Below are positions 1-6,477 of a DNA stretch of 8,924 bases, in pieces. Position 1 is the first letter of the stretch. Each line of letters opens with the position of its first letter. The stretch is from Methanomassiliicoccales archaeon (GTDB taxonomy: Archaea; Thermoplasmatota; Thermoplasmata; Methanomassiliicoccales; UBA472): NCBI GenBank assembly GCA_013329565.1, contig DUJZ01000017.1:3041-11964 (forward strand). Reading direction: 5' to 3'. The notes under the pieces are model-generated. The model worked only from the letters and a program-made list of their open reading frames with translations, did no database searches and was not told the origin of the DNA. A program made the translations under genes and the position numbers.

Positions 1-984
1 ATGAACGAAGGTCGGTGCGTGAAATGCGGGAGCTGCCTGCGGGCCTGCCCGGTGCTCAACGATCCCTCGGGAAGTCGATTCCCAGGACCACGGACGGTGG
101 GAGTGGACGCCCCTCGATTCTTGGAACGCGATAGCATCGGCCAGAACGCCCTGCGTTGCACCACGTGCCATGCCTGCGAATGGGCCTGTCCCTCCGGGAT
201 CACCCTCACCCGTTCCATGCTCAAGCTCAGGTCGGAGATGTCCGGTGAACGTCTTCCTGGCCACCGAAAGATGCTCGAGAACATCTCCTCCTTCGGACGA
301 ACGGTCAGCACCGAGTTCAGCGGTTGGATGGAGGATGGAAATCGCATCTTGTACTTCCCGGGCTGCATCGGTCTGGGACGATCGACCGACCTCACGGCGT
401 CGGTATCTTCGCTTCTCACTTCCCTGGGAATGAAGCACGACATATCGAGCGAGGCGATGTGCTGCGGCTCCCCCCTGCTGAAGATAGGGGCGCTTGATGC
501 GGCCGAGGGCCTCCGGCGCAGGAACGCCGAGGTCTTCTCACGGTACGACCGCATCATCACCTCCTGCCCGGGCTGCACGTATCAGCTCAGGGAGGTGTAC
601 GGGATAGAGGCGGAGCACGTGATCGAGGTTCTGAAGGGGTCGGACCTCTGTTCCAATCTGGAAGGTCGCTGGGCGCTGCAGGTGCCATGTCACCTCAGGC
701 GGGGTATCAGTCCTTGGACCGCCGAGGACCTGATAAGCATCCTGGAAAGCGCGGGTGTGAGCGTCGTCAGGATGCCCGGGGAGGACGGCTGCTGCGGCGG
801 CGGAGGCGGCATGCTCTCCGGCTTTCCGGAGACGTCCGGATCGATCGCCCGGAGCAAGGTCGACCTGTACCGACGGGCCGGAGTGAACGGTGTGATAACC
901 GCCTGCCCCTTCTGCTCCCTGAACCTGGGAAGGGAGGGCATCAAGGTCCTGGACATCGGCGAGGCCATAGCGCCGAAACATTAG
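1..984 (+). CDS. HdrD/TfrB-like iron-sulfur protein with two 4Fe-4S motifs and two CCG domains
   Basis: This is a 327-residue redox protein of the HdrC-HdrB fusion type, a group that includes heterodisulfide reductase HdrD, fumarate reductase TfrB and the GlcF/LldE subunits. Two ferredoxin-like CxxCxxCxxxCP motifs lie at C6/C9/C12/C16 and C53/C56/C59/C63. Two cysteine-rich CCG domains follow: C122, C154-C155-G156, C189/C192, and then C230, C264-C265-G266, C302/C305. All five cysteines are present in each CCG domain. In HdrB such domains hold non-cubane iron-sulfur clusters that cleave the CoM-S-S-CoB disulfide. No transmembrane segment is visible, so it should be cytoplasmic or attached through a partner. 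The ATG is the first base of the window, so a longer N-terminus cannot be excluded, although the first cluster begins at residue 6 as expected for a true start. Relatives often work with a flavoprotein, which could lie upstream. The substrate (heterodisulfide, fumarate or a 2-hydroxy acid) cannot be decided from this sequence. Confidence 0.88.
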   Translation: MNEGRCVKCGSCLRACPVLNDPSGSRFPGPRTVGVDAPRFLERDSIGQNALRCTTCHACEWACPSGITLTRSMLKLRSEMSGERLPGHRKMLENISSFGRTVSTEFSGWMEDGNRILYFPGCIGLGRSTDLTASVSSLLTSLGMKHDISSEAMCCGSPLLKIGALDAAEGLRRRNAEVFSRYDRIITSCPGCTYQLREVYGIEAEHVIEVLKGSDLCSNLEGRWALQVPCHLRRGISPWTAEDLISILESAGVSVVRMPGEDGCCGGGGGMLSGFPETSGSIARSKVDLYRRAGVNGVITACPFCSLNLGREGIKVLDIGEAIAPKH

Positions 985-1002
985 GGAACAATCAAATACA
1001 CC

Positions 1003-1227
1003 ATGCACGTTAGAACGCGCCGGATGAAAAAGGCGCTCTGTTTTTCCTGTCTGCATCGCGAGAACCGCCCCGAGCTGGGGCTAAGCGACCAGCTGGTGTA
1101 CTGCCGCAAGAAGGAGATGGTGGTCCGGCCCAAGGCGGAATGTCCGCTGTACTCCAAGGCCACCGTCCGTGCCGTTCAGGAGCTCAACCGCGCCCTCTAC
1201 GGCGTCATGGAGGAAGCCGAGGAGTGA
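1003..1227 (+). CDS. Small four-cysteine protein, function unknown
   Basis: This is a 74-residue basic protein lying 18 bases after the iron-sulfur gene on the same strand, so probably in the same transcript. It carries C13-x-x-C16, C34 and C47-P, a four-cysteine arrangement that could bind zinc or a small iron-sulfur cluster. The C-terminal part, from about residue 54 on, looks helical and acidic. No transmembrane segment or signal peptide is seen. There is no good ribosome-binding site before the ATG at 1003 or before the in-frame ATG at 1024 (residue 8), so the start is uncertain; both leave the cysteine motif intact. I do not recognise the family. Its position suggests an accessory or regulatory protein for the redox gene upstream, but that is inference. 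The stop codon abuts the stop of the converging gene with no base between them. Confidence 0.7.
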   Translation: MHVRTRRMKKALCFSCLHRENRPELGLSDQLVYCRKKEMVVRPKAECPLYSKATVRAVQELNRALYGVMEEAEE

Positions 1228-1230
1228 TCA
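1225..1230. other. Abutting convergent stop codons (TGATCA)
   Basis: The stop TGA of the plus-strand small protein (1225-1227) is followed at once by TCA, the complement of the minus-strand stop TGA (1228-1230). The two convergent genes therefore share no spacer, and the junction is the palindrome TGATCA. Any transcription terminator of either gene must lie inside the coding region of the other. Confidence 0.95.
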
Positions 1231-1908
1231 CTTCCACTCCAGCACTGGAGCCGGGGTCTCATCCCCTCCGGGAGCGATCTCGAACGGTATCCAGCGTCCA
1301 GGCACGGACATGCCGCGCATGTGCCTTACCCTGAGAACGCGGTTCAGCTCGTCGTCGAAGCGGAGCTCTATGACTCCGTCCGCCAAGGCCACCAGGTGAT
1401 TGAGCGCCTTCTCGTCATGCACCCCGTCGAACACGGCCACGATGGCCGTGCCGAACTCGCTTCGTATGCGGGAGGTGCTTATCTGGAAGAACTTCAGCAC
1501 CACGCTGGCCTGATTGTACAGGAACAGCGTGGAGAGGGTGTGCATGAATATCCTCAGCGGCCGCTTCTCCTCCTCGAATATGGTGGCCACGTTGAACATG
1601 ATCCCTTCGAGGTCATGTATGCGGCGCACCTTTCCGCGATCGGCCGGCTCGCGGTCGTCCGAATTGCCGAGCAGGCTGGAATGGTAATCGATCACGTATA
1701 GGCCCTTTCCCAGGAGGTCCATGGGGATGCCGAAGCGCTCCATGGTGGCCAGCAGGTCCTTGGGCAGCAGGTCCATGGTCACGAACACCACCGGCTCGCC
1801 TTGGTCCAGGTATTCCTTGACCATGCCCAGCTGGAACTCCAGCAACCCCACTCCCGGAGTGCCGAGCATCAGCACCGAGCACATCTGCGGAAAATTCGTC
1901 TTGAACAT
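1228..1908 (-). CDS. KaiC/RAD55-fold protein with degenerate ATP-binding motifs
   Basis: This is a 226-residue protein with the layout of a single KaiC/GvpD/RAD55 (RecA-fold) domain. The place of the Walker A loop reads GTPGVGLL at residues 16-23: the glycines are kept, but the nucleotide-binding Lys-Thr/Ser pair is Leu-Leu. The Walker B strand (residues 118-128, RIFMHTLSTL) has His123 where the magnesium-binding Asp normally lies. Later family features are kept: a strand at residues 155-160 and the ADGVIEL segment at 176-182. It is therefore probably a non-hydrolysing partner or regulator. The start is set at the ATG at 1908, because GAGGTG (1915-1920) stands six bases before it; an in-frame GTG at 1917 would put the start inside that ribosome-binding site. 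It lies 10 bases after the two-domain ATPase gene, and the ribosome-binding site overlaps that gene's stop, so translation is probably coupled. The two proteins probably act together; their target is unknown. Confidence 0.8.
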   Translation of the reverse strand: MFKTNFPQMCSVLMLGTPGVGLLEFQLGMVKEYLDQGEPVVFVTMDLLPKDLLATMERFGIPMDLLGKGLYVIDYHSSLLGNSDDREPADRGKVRRIHDLEGIMFNVATIFEEEKRPLRIFMHTLSTLFLYNQASVVLKFFQISTSRIRSEFGTAIVAVFDGVHDEKALNHLVALADGVIELRFDDELNRVLRVRHMRGMSVPGRWIPFEIAPGGDETPAPVLEWK

Positions 1909-1914
1909 TCTCAG

Positions 1915-1920
1915 CACCTC
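1915..1920 (-). promoter_or_regulatory. Ribosome-binding site overlapping the upstream stop codon
   Basis: Read on the minus strand, GAGGTG shares its second and third bases with the end of the TGA stop of the preceding gene (1919-1921) and ends six bases before the ATG at 1908. This decides the start of the downstream KaiC-fold gene and suggests translational coupling. Confidence 0.65.
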
Positions 1921-3352
1921 ACACCAGCGGGGTCAGGGACACGCACCCTCCCTGGGGTCTTTCCTCTACCGTCAGGGCGAAGCACTCTGTGAACGGTTTG
2001 CTGCCGTAGAGCACCACCGTGCCCCCTATCCTCTCCACCTTGAGGTGCACGGTGGCCATATCGGCCAGTCGGGCCGTGGACCGGGACGTTGGAGACGTCA
2101 GTCCGACGAACGACCCTCCGTTACGCTTCACCGCAGCGAGGTGGTCCGCCAGTCCTTCCATGACCTCCCCACCGTAGATCGATTCCAGGGAATCGAACCC
2201 CATCAGCGAGAGGAACGGCTGCGAGCTCCCGTCCAGAGCGTAGGCTACGTTCTTCCACTTCAGGTCGTCGGATACCATGTTGCCTTCGACGCCCATGACG
2301 TACCGTCCGCTTCCCAGGTCCATCTGGGAGGCCGGCTCTACGACACGGACGGCCTTCTCCATCTCCATGTCCGTAAGGGAGTTCTGCAGCAGCCCCCGTG
2401 CCCCCGCCCCGCTCTCCTTGCGCAGCGGAACCCACAGCACCCCGCGGCCGGCCTTGGCGAAACTGGAGACCAGCGACATCTCCAGCAATCCGCTGACCGT
2501 CGGCGGAAGCCCGGAACCCAGTTCGATGAGCGTGATCGCTCCCGGCGAGATGCCGCCTGTCATGTCGTCGAGGTCTGTAATGCCGTAGGATAGCCGTCCC
2601 TGCGGGTCCGATGGCGTGACGAACTCTTTGCGCAAGTCGCAGCCCCGGTCCCAACCGGCGCCGAAGCAGCGGAACTTGCCTCCTTTCAGGGAGAACAGGT
2701 ACAACGGCTGCTGCACCTCCACCCCGCGCAGCTTCATCAGGTCCATCTCACGAATCAAACGCCGTTCGTGCTCCACCCGGCTGCACTCGACCACTCCATC
2801 GCCCAGATAGTCTAGCATGTGGTCGTTGCTCTCCAGGACGAAGAGCAAATTTGCCCCCTGCCCCTCCACCAGGTCCCGCTGCAGGGCGATCATCAGCTCC
2901 CGGCACTTCAGTTCGTACCTATCGGCCAAAGCGTCGATGCTGTCGATAATGACCAGCACCCGTTCCCCGCTCTTCTCCACCAGGTCGTAAAGGTTCTCCA
3001 GGTCGGGCATGGTCTTGCCGATGGAGATGGTCATCTCCTTCCGGGGCACGACCAGGTCGCCAGAGCCCATGCCCTTCAGTCGTCCGAAGCCTGAGCGGTG
3101 TCTGGTCCCGGTCTCCTCCCTGGTTATGAGCCGTTCGGCAAGCCATGGGAACTGCCTGAGCAACGACGAATCGGAAACGCGGGTGGAAAGATAATGCGCC
3201 CTCTGCCGGTCCTTGAACTCCTCCGCCACCTGCAGGACGAAGGTGGTCTTCCCGGTGCCGGCGTTACCCCGAACGATAAGAGAATGCCCTCCGGGGTTCT
3301 CAAGGAATCGCACGATCTCGTTAGGCAATGTGGATATGGACGGGTCGGGCAT
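1919..3352 (-). CDS. GvpD/KaiC-like two-domain P-loop ATPase
   Basis: This is a 477-residue protein from the preferred ATG. The N-terminal RecA-like domain is intact: Walker A GNAGTGKT at residues 29-36, directly after a GGHSLIVRG lead-in, and Walker B VLVIID at 132-137. The MKLRG segment near residue 208 is typical of KaiC and GvpD proteins. A second KaiC-like domain starts with YGITDLDDMTGG (256-267), but its P-loop position (from 277, ELGSGLPPTVSG) lacks the GKT core, although Asp387 of a Walker B-like strand remains. One active and one degenerate domain, together with the length, resembles archaeal GvpD, which in halophiles represses the gas-vesicle activator GvpE. No gas-vesicle gene is present here, so a general regulatory or scaffold ATPase is more likely. 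The frame stays open to a TTG at 3424, but that extension runs through AT-rich promoter-like DNA without a ribosome-binding site. It heads a two-gene unit with the degenerate KaiC-fold gene. Confidence 0.82.
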   Translation of the reverse strand: MPDPSISTLPNEIVRFLENPGGHSLIVRGNAGTGKTTFVLQVAEEFKDRQRAHYLSTRVSDSSLLRQFPWLAERLITREETGTRHRSGFGRLKGMGSGDLVVPRKEMTISIGKTMPDLENLYDLVEKSGERVLVIIDSIDALADRYELKCRELMIALQRDLVEGQGANLLFVLESNDHMLDYLGDGVVECSRVEHERRLIREMDLMKLRGVEVQQPLYLFSLKGGKFRCFGAGWDRGCDLRKEFVTPSDPQGRLSYGITDLDDMTGGISPGAITLIELGSGLPPTVSGLLEMSLVSSFAKAGRGVLWVPLRKESGAGARGLLQNSLTDMEMEKAVRVVEPASQMDLGSGRYVMGVEGNMVSDDLKWKNVAYALDGSSQPFLSLMGFDSLESIYGGEVMEGLADHLAAVKRNGGSFVGLTSPTSRSTARLADMATVHLKVERIGGTVVLYGSKPFTECFALTVEERPQGGCVSLTPLV

Positions 3353-3383
3353 CTGCTGAACCTTGGTCGCTTGACCCCCCTCG

Positions 3384-3396
3384 ATTGTTAAACAAT
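3384..3396. promoter_or_regulatory. Palindrome ATTGTT-A-AACAAT, possible operator or promoter core
   Basis: This is a perfect 6-base inverted repeat around a single central A, in an AT-rich island within a G+C-rich region. It lies 32 bases before the preferred ATG of the GvpD-like gene (3352). On the minus strand the TTTAA core, preceded by a purine/A-rich stretch, could itself be a TATA element with a start near 3364. Alternatively the palindrome could be a repressor site. A one-base loop makes an RNA hairpin unlikely. Confidence 0.45.
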
Positions 3397-3434
3397 TTTC
3401 CTCCCCATTATCACTTGCCGTCAATAAGGGAGCG

Positions 3435-3450
3435 CGAAAAAGATTAATAA
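3435..3450 (+). promoter_or_regulatory. BRE/TATA promoter of the glmU-glmS operon
   Basis: A purine-rich BRE-like stretch (cgaaaa, 3435-3440) is followed by the TATA-like ATTAATAA (3443-3450). The expected transcription start, about 25 bases downstream, falls near 3473, which gives a leader of about 15 bases containing the AGAGGA ribosome-binding site at 3475-3480. The same AT core reads TTATTAAT on the other strand and could also serve the divergent GvpD-like gene. Confidence 0.6.
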
Positions 3451-3474
3451 ACGGCCAGAGGGATGGCTATGTCC

Positions 3475-3480
3475 AGAGGA
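3475..3480 (+). promoter_or_regulatory. Ribosome-binding site of glmU
   Basis: AGAGGA ends seven bases before the ATG at 3488. It favours that ATG over the in-frame TTG at 3485, which lies directly before it. Confidence 0.7.
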
Positions 3481-3487
3481 CCCATTG

Positions 3488-4678
3488 ATGAAAGCTGTCA
3501 TTCTGGCCGCCGGGGAGGGGACCAGGCTCCGTCCGTTCACCGTGTCCAGGCCCAAGGTCATGATCCCCATCGGCAACCGCCCCATACTGGAATATGTCAT
3601 CAGAGCCTTGGCGGCCAACGGCATCACCGAGATCATCCTGGTCGTGGGGTACATGAAGGAGCGCATAATGTCCTTCTTCGGGAACGGCTCGCGCTTCGGG
3701 GTCAAGATCTCCTACGCCATCCAGGAGAAGCAGCTGGGCACCGCCCACGCCGCCTTGGCGGTCCGGGACCAGATCAAGGAGGACTTCATCATGGTGGCAG
3801 GGGACAACATCATCGACGCCCAGGTGATATCCGACCTTTTGAAGCACAAGGGAAGCCTGGCCATGCTGGTCACCGACTCCGAGATGCCATCCAAGTACGG
3901 GGTGGTGCAGATCGAGTCCGGCCAGGTGGTGGACATCATCGAGAAGCCCGATAGGAAGGTGGGCAACATAATCAACACCGGAATCTACCGCTTCCCCCCC
4001 AGCATATTCAACCATCTGGAGAAGGGCGTGCTGGCCGGGAAGTCCGGCATCACTCACGTGATGCGCAGCTGCATGCCCCGCCTCACGATCGAGGCGGTGC
4101 GCTCCACCGGACGCTGGATGGACGCCGTCTACCCGTGGGACCTCATCCGTTTGAACGAATACGCCTTCAGCCTGTCCGGCCAGGAGACCACCGGGACCAT
4201 CGAGTCCGGGGTCACCATGCGCGGCCCGGTTTACGTCGGCGCCGGTTCAAGGATCCGCGCCGGCTGCTACATCGAGGGGCCAGTATCTATCGGCGAGGGA
4301 TGCGAGATCGGTCCATACGTCACGATGTTCCCGACCACCAGCATCGGCAATGGGGTGCACATCGCTCCCTACACCTTCATCAACAATTCCATGATCATGA
4401 ACAACGTTTCCATCGGTTCCCACGCCCACATATCCCGGGCGGTGATAGATGACGGGTGCCGGATAATGACCGGCTTCTCCGCGCCCTCCGGCCTGGCCCA
4501 GGTCCGGGTGGAGGACGACTTCTTCAAGATCGAGAAGGCCGGCAGCATGGTCGGCGAGTTCACCCAGATAGGTCCGAAGGTGGTGCTTTCCGCCGGCACC
4601 ATCGTGGGAGCGAACTCACGAGTCGGCGATGGCGCCAAGGTCAGCGGGACCCTCGAGGACAGGAGCATAGTGGTCTGA
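3488..4678 (+). CDS. glmU: Bifunctional sugar-1-phosphate nucleotidylyltransferase/acetyltransferase (archaeal GlmU)
   Basis: This 396-residue cytoplasmic enzyme is predicted to carry out the last two steps to UDP-GlcNAc: acetylation of glucosamine-1-phosphate and transfer of UMP from UTP. The nucleotidyltransferase domain shows the GxGTRLRPFT..RPK signature at residues 9-23, the metal-binding Asp of the GDN motif at 106, an EKP motif at 152-154 and NTG at 163-165. From about residue 236 the chain becomes a left-handed beta-helix of hexapeptide repeats (runs such as GPVYVGAGSRI and GPVSIGEGCEIG), ending in an HxH-containing turn (SIGSHAHIS) and a further helix to the C-terminus. The length matches archaeal fused enzymes of the Sulfolobus ST0452 and Methanocaldococcus MJ1101 type, at about 400 residues. 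These relatives can accept other sugars and nucleotides, so dTDP- or UDP-glucose formation is possible too. It starts an operon with glmS, overlapping by one base (TGATG), which supports the amino-sugar role. Confidence 0.92.
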   Translation: MKAVILAAGEGTRLRPFTVSRPKVMIPIGNRPILEYVIRALAANGITEIILVVGYMKERIMSFFGNGSRFGVKISYAIQEKQLGTAHAALAVRDQIKEDFIMVAGDNIIDAQVISDLLKHKGSLAMLVTDSEMPSKYGVVQIESGQVVDIIEKPDRKVGNIINTGIYRFPPSIFNHLEKGVLAGKSGITHVMRSCMPRLTIEAVRSTGRWMDAVYPWDLIRLNEYAFSLSGQETTGTIESGVTMRGPVYVGAGSRIRAGCYIEGPVSIGEGCEIGPYVTMFPTTSIGNGVHIAPYTFINNSMIMNNVSIGSHAHISRAVIDDGCRIMTGFSAPSGLAQVRVEDDFFKIEKAGSMVGEFTQIGPKVVLSAGTIVGANSRVGDGAKVSGTLEDRSIVV

Positions 4679-6474
4679 TGTGCGGCATAGTCGGATACTC
4701 AGGTCACCGCCGGGCCTCGGAAGTGCTGATGGACGGCCTGAAACGATTGGAGTACCGGGGATACGATTCCGCCGGTGTGGCCATGGTGGAGGACGGGCGC
4801 CTGGTGCTATTGAAAAGGCAGGGGGAGCTGGATGTGCTGCAGAAGGCGCTCCCCAAGTTCGAAGGACGAACTGGCATAGGTCACACCCGCTGGGCCACCT
4901 GCGGTCGTCCGTCGGATAGGAACGCTCATCCGTTCGTCTCCTGCGACGGGAAGCTGGCCATAGTTCACAACGGCATCATAGAGAACTACACGGCCCTGCG
5001 CGAAAGGTTGGAATCGGAAGGGCATCACTTCACATCCGAGACGGACACCGAGGTGGTGGTGCATCTGATGGAGACGCATTTCTCCGGCGATCTGCGCCAG
5101 GCTTTGGCCGACACGGTCCGGGAGATACAGGGGACGTACGCCATAGCTGCTGTACTAGAAGGCAGCCAGGAGATCGCCGCCGCCCGCAAGGAGAACCCGC
5201 TGGTGGTGGGCCTGGGGGTAAAGGAGAACTTCCTGGCATCCGACGTCACGGCGCTGCTCAGCCACACCAGCCAGGTCCTTTACATCATGGACGGGGAGAC
5301 CGTGTCGCTGACCCCGAACGGAGTGGCGGTCTACGATCACGATGGAGCGTCGGTGAAAAGGGAACCATCCGTGGTCACCTGGTCCGCCGAGGACGCCCAG
5401 AAGGGCGGCTTCGAGCACTTCATGCTCAAGGAGATATTCGAGGGGCCGAACGCCATCCACAACACTTTGCTCGGGGCGCTGGACCTCATCGAGAACGGGG
5501 ATGTCCTTCCTCGAATGGACTTCCAGACGGTGAAGCTGGTGGCCTGCGGTTCCTCGTTCCACGCCGCCATGGTCGGCAAGTACGCCATGGAGGAGTTCGC
5601 CGGGGTGCCCACCACGCTGGAGCTGGCTTCCGAGTACCGCTATTCGCCAGGCGCCCGCGAGGCCCCGCTGGTGATCCTCATCACTCAGAGCGGGGAGACC
5701 GCCGACACTCTCGCCGCGGCAAGGGAGGCCCGGCGCCGGGGCTGCCGCACGCTGGCCGTTACGAACGTTGTCGGCTCCACCATAACCAGGGAGGTGGACG
5801 AGGTCCTCTACACCAGGGCCGGTCCGGAGATCGGTGTGGCGGCAACGAAAACGTTCCTCACCCAACTTCTGGCCATGTACCTGTTGGCCATACGCATAGG
5901 ATACGCGAACGGCACGCTCAGCCACGACTCCATGCGCAGCGCCCTTTCCTCGTTGAGGCAATCATCCAACATGGTGCAGTCGGTGCTGAACCACATACAC
6001 GACATTGAGGAAGCGAGCAAGATGATCGACAAGGCCGACCACTGCTTCTTCATCGGACGCAACATCAACTACCCGACGATGCTGGAGGGCGCCCTCAAGC
6101 TGAAGGAGATATCCTACATCCACGCGGAAGGGTTCGCCGCCGGGGAGCTGAAGCACGGCCCGCTGGCGCTGCTGGACTCCACCACCCCGGTGATAGCCGT
6201 GGCCATCAAGGGCGATCACACCTACGAGAAGATGCTAGCAAACATTTCAGAGGTGGCCGCCCGGGACAGTCCGGTTCTCGGCGTGGGCCTGGAAGGCGAC
6301 ACCGACCTGTCCAGGCTGTGCGAGCGCATGATCTTCGTCCCGCCGGTCAAGCCGGTCTTCTCGCCGATACCGGTGACGGTCGCGCTACAGGCGCTCGCGT
6401 ACTACGTGGCCAATCGCCGGGGATGCTCGATCGACAAGCCTAAGAACCTGGCCAAGAGCGTCACCGTGGAGTGA
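4678..6474 (+). CDS. glmS: Glutamine-fructose-6-phosphate aminotransferase (isomerizing)
   Basis: This 598-residue enzyme makes glucosamine-6-phosphate from fructose-6-phosphate and glutamine, the entry step to UDP-GlcNAc. The N-terminal Ntn-type glutaminase begins Met-Cys-Gly-Ile-Val-Gly; Cys2 becomes the catalytic N-terminal cysteine after Met removal. Conserved glutaminase residues include HTRWAT at 69-74, NAHP at 82-85, HNG at 97-99 and TD at 122-123. Two SIS sugar-isomerase domains follow, with ACGSS at 289-293, QSGET at 337-341, the ATKTFLTQ segment and HAEGFAAGELKHGP at 482-495. The C-terminus ends LAKSVTVE with the conserved Lys593. All hallmarks are present at normal length. The ATG overlaps the glmU stop by one base (TGATG); only a distant AGGAG lies upstream, so translation is probably coupled to glmU. 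The frame continues upstream inside glmU, but that extension is an out-of-frame shadow. Its stop abuts the stop of the converging nuclease gene. Confidence 0.96.
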   Translation: MCGIVGYSGHRRASEVLMDGLKRLEYRGYDSAGVAMVEDGRLVLLKRQGELDVLQKALPKFEGRTGIGHTRWATCGRPSDRNAHPFVSCDGKLAIVHNGIIENYTALRERLESEGHHFTSETDTEVVVHLMETHFSGDLRQALADTVREIQGTYAIAAVLEGSQEIAAARKENPLVVGLGVKENFLASDVTALLSHTSQVLYIMDGETVSLTPNGVAVYDHDGASVKREPSVVTWSAEDAQKGGFEHFMLKEIFEGPNAIHNTLLGALDLIENGDVLPRMDFQTVKLVACGSSFHAAMVGKYAMEEFAGVPTTLELASEYRYSPGAREAPLVILITQSGETADTLAAAREARRRGCRTLAVTNVVGSTITREVDEVLYTRAGPEIGVAATKTFLTQLLAMYLLAIRIGYANGTLSHDSMRSALSSLRQSSNMVQSVLNHIHDIEEASKMIDKADHCFFIGRNINYPTMLEGALKLKEISYIHAEGFAAGELKHGPLALLDSTTPVIAVAIKGDHTYEKMLANISEVAARDSPVLGVGLEGDTDLSRLCERMIFVPPVKPVFSPIPVTVALQALAYYVANRRGCSIDKPKNLAKSVTVE

Positions 6475-6477
6475 TCA
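6472..6477. other. Abutting convergent stop codons (TGATCA)
   Basis: The glmS stop TGA (6472-6474) is directly followed by TCA, the complement of the nuclease gene's TGA stop (6475-6477). This again forms the palindrome TGATCA with no spacer, exactly as at 1225-1230. Confidence 0.95.

Noticed and set aside
1721..2593. 290-codon plus-strand reading frame opposite the KaiC-like genes
   Set aside because: It crosses two well-supported minus-strand genes, shows no recognisable domain, and has the Arg/His/Pro-rich make-up usual for antisense frames in G+C-rich DNA.
1919..3352. Assignment as a gas-vesicle regulator (gvpD)
   Set aside because: The domain layout fits, but no gas-vesicle structural or regulator gene is in the window, so only similarity is claimed.
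3353..3424. TTG-initiated 24-residue extension of the GvpD-like protein
   Set aside because: There is no ribosome-binding site before the TTG, the DNA is AT-rich with a palindrome and TATA-like core, and the ATG at 3352 gives a natural N-terminus just before the P-loop domain.
4456..4677. N-terminal 74-residue extension of the glmS reading frame
   Set aside because: It lies out of frame inside the glmU beta-helix region, and the true GlmS must begin Met-Cys-Gly so that Cys2 can become the catalytic N-terminal residue.
5155..5961. 268-codon minus-strand reading frame opposite glmS
   Set aside because: It lies wholly within glmS, which has every family motif, and has low-complexity composition typical of an antisense shadow.
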